Assembly (NCBI RefSeq): GCF_014203325.1
Contig: NZ_JACHIV010000001.1
Coordinates: forward strand, 5,085,501 to 5,149,500
Direction of reading: 5' to 3'
Origin: Saccharopolyspora gloriosae
Lineage (GTDB): Bacteria; Actinomycetota; Actinomycetes; Mycobacteriales; Pseudonocardiaceae
DNA length: 64,000 bases
Part shown: positions 50,456 to 58,823 of the stretch, piece by piece
Layout: every line of letters begins with the position of its first letter
Numbering within the stretch: the first letter of the stretch is position 1
The notes under the pieces: generated by a model
Database searches by the model: none
What the model saw: the letters and a program-made list of their open reading frames with translations, nothing else
Told to the model about the DNA's origin: nothing
Program-made: the position numbers and the translations under genes

Positions 50456-51963
50456 GGTCCATCGATCTCATCGTGATCGGGCTGTACCTGGTCGCGATGC
50501 CGCTGCTGGGCCTGCTGCTCAGCGGGCGGCAGCGCAGCTCGCAGGAGTACTTCGTCGGCAGCCGCACCCTGCCGTGGTGGGCGGTGTGCTTCTCGGTGGT
50601 CGCCACCGAGACCTCCACGCTGACCGTGATCAGCGTGCCGACGGTGGCCTACCTCGGCACGTTCACCTACCTGCAGCTGGCCATCGGCTACCTCATCGGC
50701 CGCGTCATCGTCGCGTTCGTGCTGCTGCCCAAGTACTACGCCGGGAACCTGGTGAGCGCCTACGAGTTCCTCGGGCAGCGCTTCGGGTCCGGGCTGCAGG
50801 GCACCGCCTCGGTCACCTTCCTGATCACCCGGTTGCTCGCGGACGGCCTGCGGCTGTTCGCCACCGCGATCCCGGTGAAGGTGATGCTGGAGGTGTTCGG
50901 GGTCAGCGTCTCGTACTGGCAGATCGTGCTGGCGCTGTCGGTGCTGACCGTGATCTACACCTACTTGGGCGGGATCAAGGCCGTCGTGTGGGTCGATGCG
51001 ATCCAGATGTTCGTCTACGTGGCCGGGGCGATCCTGGCGGCGGTCGTGCTCAACGGGCGGCTGTCCGGCGACTGGTTCTCCACCGCGTTGCAGGAGGGCA
51101 AGTTCCAGGTCCTCGACTTCGGGTCCTCGATCGTCACCGAGCAGTACGCGTTCTTCACCGCCGTCATCGGTGGCGCGGTGTTCGCGATGGCCTCGCACGG
51201 CGCCGACCAACTGATGGTGCAGCGGCTGCTGTCCTGCCGGAACCTGCGCGACAGCCAGCTCGCGCTGATCGCCAGCGGCGTCGTGGTGGCGTTGCAGTTC
51301 GGGCTGTTCCTGTTCATCGGCACCCAGCTGTGGTCGTTCTACAAGGGCGCGGACCCCTCGGCGCTGGGCATGGGCAGCGATGACGAGCTGTTCCCCCGGT
51401 TCATCGTGAACGAGCTGCCGGTGGGCGTGTCCGGCCTGCTGATCGCGGGCATCCTGGCGGCGGCGATGAGCACCTTGTCGTCCTCGTTGAACTCGCTGTC
51501 CACCTCCACGGTCAGCGACCTGTACCGGCGCATCGGCCGGCGCGACGTGGACGACGCGAGCGTGCTGCGGCTCGGCAAGGTCTGGACGCTGATCTGGGCG
51601 CTGGTGTTCGTGGTGTTCGCGTCGCTGTTCAGCAGCACCGACAACCCGGTGGTGGAGATCGGGTTGAGCATCGCCAGCTACACCTACGGCGCGCTGCTCG
51701 GCGCGTTCCTGCTGGGGCTGCTGGTGAAGCGGGCGCGGCAGACCGACGCGATCATCGCGTTCGTCTCGACGCTGGTGGTGGTGCTCGTGCTGGCGTTCGG
51801 GGTGACGTTCCCGGACGGCGAGGGCGGCGAGGCGTCGCTGGCGTTCCCGTGGTTCACGCCGGTCGGCGTGCTCGTCACGCTGCTCGTCGGCGGCCTGCTG
51901 TCGTTGCGCCACCCGGCGCCGCCGGCGGCGGAGAAGACCGCGGCGACCGCCGAGTCCGCTTGA
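50452..51963 (+). CDS. Sodium:solute symporter (SSS family)
   Basis: A 503-residue Na+-coupled transporter with about 13 transmembrane helices. It has EYFVGSRTLPWW, the helix 1-2 segment SVVATETSTLTVISVPTVAY, YTYLGGIKAVVWVDAIQ and AAAMSTLSSSLNSLST, the last being the SSS sodium-site helix. Translational coupling with anmK suggests the substrate is an amino sugar such as anhydroMurNAc or a related recycling product; this is inferred. A 14-bp hairpin terminates the pair. Confidence 0.9.
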   Translation: MRSIDLIVIGLYLVAMPLLGLLLSGRQRSSQEYFVGSRTLPWWAVCFSVVATETSTLTVISVPTVAYLGTFTYLQLAIGYLIGRVIVAFVLLPKYYAGNLVSAYEFLGQRFGSGLQGTASVTFLITRLLADGLRLFATAIPVKVMLEVFGVSVSYWQIVLALSVLTVIYTYLGGIKAVVWVDAIQMFVYVAGAILAAVVLNGRLSGDWFSTALQEGKFQVLDFGSSIVTEQYAFFTAVIGGAVFAMASHGADQLMVQRLLSCRNLRDSQLALIASGVVVALQFGLFLFIGTQLWSFYKGADPSALGMGSDDELFPRFIVNELPVGVSGLLIAGILAAAMSTLSSSLNSLSTSTVSDLYRRIGRRDVDDASVLRLGKVWTLIWALVFVVFASLFSSTDNPVVEIGLSIASYTYGALLGAFLLGLLVKRARQTDAIIAFVSTLVVVLVLAFGVTFPDGEGGEASLAFPWFTPVGVLVTLLVGGLLSLRHPAPPAAEKTAATAESA

Positions 51964-51968
51964 CCGGT

Positions 51969-52015
51969 GCGGCTCGCGGACCCCGCCCTGCCTGGGCGAA
52001 CGGTCCGCGAGCCGC
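51969..52015 (+). terminator. Terminator of the anmK-symporter operon
   Basis: A perfect 14-bp inverted repeat (GCGGCTCGCGGACC at 51969-51982, complement at 52002-52015) with a 19-nt loop starts 5 bp after the symporter stop and is followed by TCCTT. Confidence 0.8.
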
Positions 52016-52075
52016 TCCTTGATCACGTGTGGCTGTTATTAGCCGCTGCCGCACCGCGATGTGATCATCGAGCGG

Positions 52076-52966
52076 TCAGGAGAGCATCATCGGCAGCGAG
52101 AAGATCAGCAGGCAGAGCACGAACCACGCGATCATGAGGCCCACGACCAGCCGGACGTTCGGCGTCGACTGCGGAACCGGGCCGATCGCGCCGGCGCCGA
52201 AGGCCACCATCGGAGGCTTGTAGTACGCCTCGATCTGCTGGCCCGCGTTCACCGGGATCACCGCGGTGGCCGAACCGAACTTCCACAGGTAGTTGACGTG
52301 CACCTCGATCTGGTGCTGCCCCGGCGGCAGGTCGATCACCGTGCGGCCCCAGACCGCGGGCGGGCCCGGCTGGCCGTTGATCGTCACGCCCGGCTTGAAC
52401 AACGCCAGCATGAACGCGAGCGGCGTGTACGACGAGTCCAGCACCACCCGTCCCATCCCGGCGGGCGGCGGGCCGAGCGGCTGCGGCATGCCGGGAGCCT
52501 GCTGCGGCGGCCCGGGAGGCGGGTACCCCTGCGGCATCGGCTGGCCGGGCTGCGGATAGGGCTGCTGCGGCATCGGTCCGGAGCCGGGGTATGGCTGCTG
52601 AGCCATCGGACCGGAACCGGGGTAAGGCTGCTGCGGCATCGGACCAGAGCCCGGGTAGGGCTGTTGCGGCATGGGCCCGGAACCCGGGTACGGCTGAGCC
52701 ATCGGGCCCGGGTACGGCGATCCCGCGTACGGCTGCGGCATCGGGCCGGAACCAGGGTGGGGCTGCTGGGCCGCGGGTTCCGGGGCCGGGTAGCTCGGCT
52801 GCGGCAGGCCCGATCCCTGGTAGGGCTGCGGCGGCGGACCGGAGTACGGCTGCGGGAACGGCCCGGAGGCGGGATTCTGCTGCGCCCCGGACCAGTCGGG
52901 AGGCGGCACCGGTTGCCCGGCCTGGGGGTGCGGCTGACCCGGTTGCGGGCCGTACGGCTGAGACAA
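52076..52966 (-). CDS. Proline/glutamine-rich membrane protein with tandem repeats
   Basis: A 296-residue protein of unrecognised family. The N-terminal half is Pro/Gln/Gly/Tyr-rich (QPYGPQPGQPHPQ), with an 11-residue unit YPGSGPMPQQP repeated about four times. Then comes a globular region (VVLDSSYTPLAFMLALFKPG, PPGQHQIEVHVNYLW, YKPPMVAFGAGAIGP) and a C-terminal transmembrane helix. The start is TTG at 52966, chosen because AGGAGG lies six bases upstream. Upstream is a control region with palindromes and DnaA-box-like motifs. Confidence 0.7.
   Translation of the reverse strand: MSQPYGPQPGQPHPQAGQPVPPPDWSGAQQNPASGPFPQPYSGPPPQPYQGSGLPQPSYPAPEPAAQQPHPGSGPMPQPYAGSPYPGPMAQPYPGSGPMPQQPYPGSGPMPQQPYPGSGPMAQQPYPGSGPMPQQPYPQPGQPMPQGYPPPGPPQQAPGMPQPLGPPPAGMGRVVLDSSYTPLAFMLALFKPGVTINGQPGPPAVWGRTVIDLPPGQHQIEVHVNYLWKFGSATAVIPVNAGQQIEAYYKPPMVAFGAGAIGPVPQSTPNVRLVVGLMIAWFVLCLLIFSLPMMLS
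52560..52691 (-). repeat. 33-bp coding tandem repeat, about four units
   Basis: Units begin at 52560, 52593, 52626 and 52659, each 33 bp long; a truncated fifth follows to about 52715. Each encodes the 11-residue Pro/Gln repeat of the membrane protein. Unit sequences differ by a few bases. Confidence 0.75.
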
Positions 52967-53070
52967 GGTGGCCTCCTGGGGGGCACGAAGAACGCGACGC
53001 ACACCGTAATGCCCGCGTCCGTTCCGCCTAGTCCCGCCCCGAGAGCAACCGCCCCGTCGCCCGATACGGC

Positions 53071-53098
53071 TGTGGACAACCCCTCCCGCTGTGGACAA
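53071..53098 (-). repeat. Pair of DnaA-box-like 9-mers
   Basis: Two exact TTGTCCACA motifs on the minus strand at 53071-53079 and 53090-53098, 19 bp apart start to start, the same distance as in the elements near 24.6 and 30.8 kb. The flanking CGCGAGTTGTCCACAG also matches the element near 24.6 kb. Confidence 0.7.
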
Positions 53099-53104
53099 CT
53101 CGCG

Positions 53105-53122
53105 CAATGTCGCGAGAAATTG
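53105..53122. promoter_or_regulatory. Palindromic operator candidate, copy 1
   Basis: CAATGTC-GCGA-GAAATTG, near-perfect inverted repeat with one mismatch from the second copy, 139 bp upstream of the proline-rich gene start. It overlaps another inverted repeat, CTCGCG-CAATGT-CGCGAG, at 53099-53116. Confidence 0.55.
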
Positions 53123-53222
53123 ACGTCCCGCGCCGCGCCGATATGCCGCACCGGCACCGAAAAACCTCGATGACCAGCGATTCCTCTTCCCAACCCTCGC
53201 CACTTCATGATCATGGTCGGTT

Positions 53223-53240
53223 CAATTTCGCGAGAAATTG
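53223..53240. promoter_or_regulatory. Palindromic operator candidate, copy 2
   Basis: CAATTTC-GCGA-GAAATTG, a perfect 7-4-7 inverted repeat 118 bp from copy 1 (17 of 18 bases shared). Two copies of one palindrome in a promoter region suggest a repressor or activator site. No regulator is assigned. Confidence 0.6.
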
Positions 53241-53301
53241 CGGGGCGTCATCCGGGTGAGCGGTGCGGGGGCGTTCGCGGCTCCGTGCAGGTGAGCTCCG
53301 A

Positions 53302-53320
53302 CGGCCCGGGGTGCGGGCCG
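53302..53320 (-). terminator. Candidate terminator after the dioxygenase-like gene
   Basis: CGGCCCG at 53302-53308 pairs with CGGGCCG at 53314-53320 around a 5-nt loop, 22 bp past the gene's stop codon on the minus strand. Short stem, no T-tract. Confidence 0.45.
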
Positions 53321-53342
53321 CCGGGTCACCGGGTGCACGGGA

Positions 53343-54185
53343 TCAGGTGCCGTCGCGGTCGGAGTCGGCGGAGAGCACGATCGAGGCGAGGTGCCCGTCG
53401 CCGTCGGGGACGACCTTGAGCAGCATGGCCTCCTCGAAGATCGAGTCGCCGTCGTTGAACGTGTCCCGCCCGGTGTGCGCGGCGTAGGGCTGCTGGGAGA
53501 ACACCGCCGAGTTGAGCTTCTCGTCGAACATGAGCTGGCTGGTCAGCACCCGCTCGTTGCTGACGTGGACCATCACGTGGACGTGCACGGTGCGGCCCCG
53601 GTACCAGCCGGGCCAGATGGTGGTGAACTCGACGACGCCCTCGGCGTTGCTGACCTGGGCTCCGCGCAGGTAGCGCTCGTCGTCGGTGGGCACCAGGTCC
53701 TGATCGCCCCCGCCGGGAGGCCGGTCACCACCGCCGGGCGGCGGTCCGGGCGGGGTGCCGCCGCCACCGGAGGACTGGTCCTCGGCGCCGGAGTAGAGCC
53801 CGGCCGCATCGCAGTGCCAGATCTCCACGACGGCTCCGGGCAGCGCCGCGCACGTCTCGCTGTCCTGCACCTTCAGCGCGAGCCGCAGCCGCACGCCCTG
53901 CCGGTCCTCGCGGATGTCGCTGCGGATCTTGTCGGCGTCGAAGTAGTACGGGCCCTGGGTGGTGTCGGGGGTGAGGGTGCAGGTGTTGGTGCCGGCGAAC
54001 AGGTCCGCGGCCTCGGTGGCGGTCTGCGGCGTGACCGATGCGCTCTCCCCGGTGGAGGTGGTGACGGTCGTGCTGCCGCCCGCCTGCGATCCGCACGCGG
54101 CGAGCAACGTGCCCAACCCGATGGAACCGACCCCGGCGAACACGGAGCGCCTGCTCACCCGCTGACCTTCGTGGTGGTCTGACAT
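53343..54185 (-). CDS. Secreted intradiol dioxygenase-like lipoprotein
   Basis: A 280-residue exported protein: twin-arginine-like SRRSVF at residues 11-16, then lipobox LLAAC (Cys31). The fold follows intradiol ring-cleavage dioxygenases: CTLTPDTTQGPYYFD, then VEIWHCDAAGLYSG. Likely Fe(III) ligands Tyr131, Tyr195, His201 and His203 are all present in GLYSG and WYRGRTVHVHV. A Gly/Pro-rich insertion of about 30 residues lies between the first two ligands. It may act on aromatic compounds at the cell surface; the substrate is unknown. Confidence 0.85.
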   Translation of the reverse strand: MSDHHEGQRVSRRSVFAGVGSIGLGTLLAACGSQAGGSTTVTTSTGESASVTPQTATEAADLFAGTNTCTLTPDTTQGPYYFDADKIRSDIREDRQGVRLRLALKVQDSETCAALPGAVVEIWHCDAAGLYSGAEDQSSGGGGTPPGPPPGGGDRPPGGGDQDLVPTDDERYLRGAQVSNAEGVVEFTTIWPGWYRGRTVHVHVMVHVSNERVLTSQLMFDEKLNSAVFSQQPYAAHTGRDTFNDGDSIFEEAMLLKVVPDGDGHLASIVLSADSDRDGT

Positions 54186-54291
54186 GCCGCCCTCTCTCGC
54201 AGTCTCGTACTGGGAACGGGACCGAAGTTAGAGCCGGAACGTGCGAGGAACCTGAACGCCCGCTGCGAGATCCGCGTGCGCGGGCCGCCGA

Positions 54292-57200
54292 TCAGCCGGT
54301 GGCCGGACCGTCCGGCGCGTCGCCGTCCCCGGCCGGAGCGCCGTCCCCGACCCGAGCGTCGCCCTCGACCGGAGCGCCGTCCCCGACCGGAGCGTCGGCC
54401 GCGACCGCGGCGCCGGGAACCGGTTCCTCCTGGGCCGACGTCGCCGCCGCGTCCACCGGAACCTCGCCGTCGGCGACCGCTTCCGGCGCGGGGCCTTCCC
54501 CGGAGGCCTTGCCCTTCGACCCGCGCAGCCGCTGCGAGATGACCGTGGTGATGCCGTCGCCGCGCATGCTCACGCCGTAGAGCGCGTCGGCGATCTCCAT
54601 CGTCGGCTTCTGGTGCGTGATGATCAGCAGCTGCGAGGTGCTGCGCAGCTGGTCGAGCAGGATGATCAGCCGCCGCAGGTTGGTGTCGTCGAGCGCGGCC
54701 TCCACCTCGTCGAGCACGTAGAACGGCGACGGCCGCGCCCGGAAGATCGACACCAGCATGGCGACGGCGGTCAGCGACTTCTCCCCGCCGGACAGCAGCG
54801 ACAGGCGCTTGACCTTCTTGCCCGGCGGACGCGCCTCCACTTCGATGCCGGTGGTGAGCATGTCGTCCGGGTCGGTGAGCACCAGGCGGCCGTCACCGCC
54901 GGGGAACAGCACCGAGAAGACCTTCTCGAATTCGGCGGCCACGTCGTGGAAAGCGGACTGGAAGACCTCCAGGATCTTCTCGTCGACCTCCTTCACGACG
55001 TCCAGCAGGTCGCGGCGGGTGGACTTGATGTCCTCCAGCTGCGTGGACAGGAACCGGTAGCGCTCCTCCAGCGCCGCGTACTCCTCCAGCGCCAGCGGGT
55101 TGACCTTCCCCAGCAGCGACAGGTCCTTCTCGGCGCGCTTGGCGCGGCGTTCCTGGGTGCCGCGGTCGTAGGGCACCGAGGGCGGCATGGTGACTTCCTC
55201 GCCGCGTTCCTTCGCCGCCTCGTACTCGGCGACTTCGGCGGGGCTCGGCGGCACGGGCACCGTCGGGCCGTACTCCTCGGCGAGGTCGTCGAGGCCGATC
55301 CCGAAATCTTCGATGATCTTCGATTCGAGCTGTTCGATGCGCAGCCGCTGCTCGGCGCGCACCACTTCGTCCCGGTGCACCGCGTCGGTGAGCTTCTCCA
55401 GCTCGCCGCTGAGTTCCCGCACCCGCGCGCGCACCGCGCCGAGCGCCTGCTCGTGCTCGCTCTGCAGCGCCTGCGCGGTGTCGCGCTCCTCGGTGGCCGC
55501 GCGCAGCGAGGCGGCGATCCGCTCCAGGGCGGTCTCGGCGCCGTCGATCACGGCCTTCGCGACGCGGGCGCCGCGTTCCCTGGCCTGGCGGGCCGCTTCC
55601 GCGCGGGCGCGGGCCTCGCGCTCCTGGCGGGCGGCGCGGCGCAGCTGGTCGGCGCGGCCCTGCACCGCTCGGGCGCGTTCCTCGGCGGTGCGCTGGCCGA
55701 GGCGGGCGTCCATCTCCTCCTGGCGCAGCGTGCCGAGTTCGCCGCCGAGCCGGTCGCGCAGCTCGGTGTCCGGTTCGGCCTGCTCCTCCTGCTCGTTCTT
55801 GACGGCGGCCAGCCGCTCCTCCAGTTCCGCCAGCGAGGACAGCGCCTGCTCGCGGGACTGCTCGACCTTCGCGCGCTGCTGGCGCACCCGCTCCACCTCG
55901 GCGGTCGCCGACTGGGCTGCTTTACGCAGGCTGGAGACGCGTTCGGAGCTGCGGGCCGCGGCGACCTTGGCCTCGTTGATCTGCTCCTGCACGACGCGTA
56001 CCTCGTCGCGGCGGGCCTGTTCCTCGGCGCGGGCGCCTTCGAGCGCGGCGGAGTGCTGCTCCAGGCGGCGTCCGGCGGCGGCGTGCTCCTGCTCGGCTTC
56101 GGCGACCGCGGCCTGCACCTCGATGACGCTCTGGCCGTCGTCGGAGCCACCGGTCGCCCAGTGCCCGCCGAGCACGTCGCCGTCGCGCGTCACGGCCCGC
56201 ACCTCGGGGTGCGCGCGCACGACCGCGCGGGCGGCGGGGAGGTCGTCGACGACCGCCATCCGGTCCAGCGCCGTGGTCACCGCGGCGCGCAGCCCGTCCG
56301 GTGCGCGCACCAGGTCGGCCGCCCAGCGCGCCCCGTCCGGCAGCGTCGGCCAGCTCGACCGGTCGGCTTGCGCGGTGCCGCCGACCAGCACCCCGGCTTT
56401 GCCCGCCGCGTCGGTCTTGAGCAGTTCGAGCGCGCTGACCGCGTCGTCGACTCCGGTGACCGCCACCGCGTCGGCGACGGCACCGAGCGCGGCGGCCAGC
56501 GCGGCCTCCGCCCCGGCGTCCACGGTCAGCAGCGCGGCGACCGATCCGAGCAGGCCCGGCACCTTGTCGCCCGCGGCCAGCAGCGCACCGGCGCCGTCCT
56601 TGCGGTTGAGGCCCATCGACAGCGCTTCGACGCGAGCCTGCCAGGACGCGATCTCGCGTTCCGCGGTCCGCTCGGCCTTGACCAGTTCCTCGACGCGGGA
56701 GCGGGCGGCGTCCCTGGCCGCGGCTGCGTTGGCCTGGCGGTCGTGCAGCCCGGCGTCGTCGGATTCCTGCCCGCCGCTTTCGGCTTCGGCGTCGGCGAAC
56801 GCGGATTCGGCGACCTCGGCGCGCTCCTGCGATTCGGCCAGCGACGTCGACAGCCGTTCCAGCTCGTCGGAGGTGGCGCCCGCCTTGCTGCGCATCGACT
56901 CGACCTGGCCGGACAGCCGCGCGACGCCCTCGCGCCGGTCGGCGATGGCGCGGACCGCGGCCATGTGCTCGCGTTCGGCCTCCTTGAGCTGCGATTCCAG
57001 CTCGGAACGCCGCCGCACCACGTCGCCGAGGGTCTCGCGGGCGCGCTCGACCTCTTCGCGCAGCTCGATCTCCTGCTCGGCGGCCTCTTCCGCTTCGGCG
57101 TCGAGCTGGTCGGGGTCGCGCCCGCTGCGCTGCTCGGTGTTCTGCGCGGTGAGGTGCTTGTGCCGTTCGGCGGCGAGCCGCAGCGTGCCGTGCAGCCGCT

Positions 57201-58092
57201 CTTCCAGCGCGGACAGGCGGTACCAGGTGTCCTGCGCGCGGTTGAGGCGCGGCGCGTCGGCGGCGACCTTCTCCTCCAGCCCCTTCTCCTCGGACTGGGC
57301 GAACTGCAGGCCGCGTTCGACCTCGGCGCGCTTGGTCTTGGCCTCTTCCTGGTCGGCCTGGTCGCGGGCCAGTTCGGCGCGGGAGGACAGCAGGTCGTCG
57401 GCGATCAGCCGCAGCCGCGCGTCCCGCAGGTCGGCCTGCACGGTCTGCGCCTTGCGCGCGATCTCGGCCTGCTTGCCGAGCGGTTTGAGCTGGCGGCGCA
57501 GCTCGCCGGTGAGGTCGGTCAACCGCGTCAGGTTGGCCTGCATCGCGTCGAGCTTGCGCAGCGCCTTTTCCTTGCGCTTGCGGTGCTTGAGCACGCCCGC
57601 GGCCTCTTCGACGAGCCTGCGGTGCTCGTCGGGCTTGGCCTGCAGGATCGACGCGAGCTGGCCCTGGCCGACGATGACGTGCATCTCGCGGCCGATGCCG
57701 GAGTCCGACAGCAGTTCCTGCACGTCCATCAGGCGGCAGCCGTTGCCGTTGATCTCGTACTCGCTGGCGCCGTCGCGGTACATCCGGCGGGTGATCGAGA
57801 CTTCGGTGTACTCGATGGGCAGCGCGCCGTCGGCGTTGTCGATGGTGAGCGTGACCTCGGCGCGGCCCAGCGGGGCGCGGCCGGAGGTGCCGGCGAAGAT
57901 GACGTCCTCCATCTTGCCGCCGCGCAGGTCCTTGGCCCCCTGCTCGCCCATCACCCAGCGCAGCGCGTCGAGCACGTTGGACTTGCCGGAGCCGTTGGGC
58001 CCGACCACGCAGGTGATGCCGGGTTCGAAGCGCAGCGTGGTGGCCGAGGCGAAGGATTTGAACCCTTTGAGCGTCAGGCTCTTCAAGTGCAC
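54292..58092 (-). CDS. smc: Chromosome segregation/condensin protein SMC
   Basis: Condensin ATPase (1266 aa). Walker A GPNGSGKS at residues 31-38, a long coiled coil broken by a hinge near residues 500-670, signature LSLLSGGEKSLTAVAML and Walker B YVLDEVEAALDD near 1100-1130. A C-terminal tail of about 80 residues after QRLRGSKGK is Ala/Asp/Gly/Pro-rich with imperfect DGAPVGDGA repeats and is not part of the core. The ATG at 58092 starts it. acyP lies just upstream, as in M. tuberculosis. Confidence 0.97.
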   Translation of the reverse strand: MHLKSLTLKGFKSFASATTLRFEPGITCVVGPNGSGKSNVLDALRWVMGEQGAKDLRGGKMEDVIFAGTSGRAPLGRAEVTLTIDNADGALPIEYTEVSITRRMYRDGASEYEINGNGCRLMDVQELLSDSGIGREMHVIVGQGQLASILQAKPDEHRRLVEEAAGVLKHRKRKEKALRKLDAMQANLTRLTDLTGELRRQLKPLGKQAEIARKAQTVQADLRDARLRLIADDLLSSRAELARDQADQEEAKTKRAEVERGLQFAQSEEKGLEEKVAADAPRLNRAQDTWYRLSALEERLHGTLRLAAERHKHLTAQNTEQRSGRDPDQLDAEAEEAAEQEIELREEVERARETLGDVVRRRSELESQLKEAEREHMAAVRAIADRREGVARLSGQVESMRSKAGATSDELERLSTSLAESQERAEVAESAFADAEAESGGQESDDAGLHDRQANAAAARDAARSRVEELVKAERTAEREIASWQARVEALSMGLNRKDGAGALLAAGDKVPGLLGSVAALLTVDAGAEAALAAALGAVADAVAVTGVDDAVSALELLKTDAAGKAGVLVGGTAQADRSSWPTLPDGARWAADLVRAPDGLRAAVTTALDRMAVVDDLPAARAVVRAHPEVRAVTRDGDVLGGHWATGGSDDGQSVIEVQAAVAEAEQEHAAAGRRLEQHSAALEGARAEEQARRDEVRVVQEQINEAKVAAARSSERVSSLRKAAQSATAEVERVRQQRAKVEQSREQALSSLAELEERLAAVKNEQEEQAEPDTELRDRLGGELGTLRQEEMDARLGQRTAEERARAVQGRADQLRRAARQEREARARAEAARQARERGARVAKAVIDGAETALERIAASLRAATEERDTAQALQSEHEQALGAVRARVRELSGELEKLTDAVHRDEVVRAEQRLRIEQLESKIIEDFGIGLDDLAEEYGPTVPVPPSPAEVAEYEAAKERGEEVTMPPSVPYDRGTQERRAKRAEKDLSLLGKVNPLALEEYAALEERYRFLSTQLEDIKSTRRDLLDVVKEVDEKILEVFQSAFHDVAAEFEKVFSVLFPGGDGRLVLTDPDDMLTTGIEVEARPPGKKVKRLSLLSGGEKSLTAVAMLVSIFRARPSPFYVLDEVEAALDDTNLRRLIILLDQLRSTSQLLIITHQKPTMEIADALYGVSMRGDGITTVISQRLRGSKGKASGEGPAPEAVADGEVPVDAAATSAQEEPVPGAAVAADAPVGDGAPVEGDARVGDGAPAGDGDAPDGPATG

Positions 58093-58206
58093 GGCTGCGA
58101 TCGACCTTTCCGCGAGTGCTGCCTGCGTGCGGCGTTCGGCAGAGCGTACCCGCCGCGATGTTCACCACCTCGCAGAACCGCGCCGGGACCGTTCCCGCGA
58201 GCCCGT

Positions 58207-58533
58207 TCAGCGTTCGACGAATCCCGTGCGGTCGCCCTTGGGGGCCGACCACTGCTCGGCGACGTGATCGACCTGGCCGGGGGTGTCGGTGGAGCGCAGC
58301 GCGGCGAGGAGCCGTTCGCAGGCGGCGCGCGGGCCCTCGGCGACGACCTCGACGCGGCGGGCGGGCAGGTTCGTGGCGCTGCCGACCAGGCCGAGCTCCA
58401 AGGCGCGCGCTCGGGTCCACCAGCGGAACCCGACGCCCTGCACGTGCCCGTGCACCCAGGCGGTCAAGCGGGCCTGCTCGGTGTTCGCGGAGTCGGCCGG
58501 GCCGGTGTCGTCGGTGTCGCTCACACCTCGCAT
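58207..58533 (-). CDS. acyP: Acylphosphatase
   Basis: Hydrolyses acyl phosphates. The 108-residue protein has the family signature GHVQGVGFRWW with catalytic Arg37, and Asn55 in GSATNLPARRVEVVAEG. An extra N-terminal tail of about 20 residues (SDTDDTGPADSANTEQ) precedes the core, so a downstream start at V4 is possible. It is 114 bp upstream of smc on the same strand, the same pairing as Rv2922A-Rv2922c. Confidence 0.93.
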   Translation of the reverse strand: MRGVSDTDDTGPADSANTEQARLTAWVHGHVQGVGFRWWTRARALELGLVGSATNLPARRVEVVAEGPRAACERLLAALRSTDTPGQVDHVAEQWSAPKGDRTGFVER

Positions 58534-58823
58534 GATGCCCGCCCGCGGGACCGCGTTCGCGGCGCACCCCGCACGCTCCGCGACCGCACATCACTCGAAG
58601 GTGTCTGAACCGGAGGCTTTCCCCGGGAATCACCAGCGCACGCAGTGGATCACCGCGGTGGAGCGCGGCACCCGGGCCGAACGGGCCTTGCCAGAGCGGC
58701 TACCGTGTCGCGAGATCCACGCGCTACGTCCGGAACGTCGACTTCGGTCCGAAACGGACGCCGCCGGTATCAGCGGAACAGGTTCGCCGGCCCGTTCCGT
58801 CGGGACTGAACGAGTGGGACACG

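Larger units (their letters stand above)
52967..53342. promoter_or_regulatory. Control region with palindromes and DnaA-box-like pair
   Basis: This 376-bp gap contains the DnaA-box-like pair at 53071-53098, two copies of an 18-bp palindrome at 53105-53122 and 53223-53240, and a GC-rich hairpin at 53302-53320 behind the dioxygenase-like gene. No ORF is supported. Confidence 0.55.

Noticed and set aside
54613-58608. Very long plus-strand open frame opposite smc
   Set aside because: It mirrors the smc gene and has the Arg/Gly/Ala-rich, low-information content of GC-rich shadow frames.
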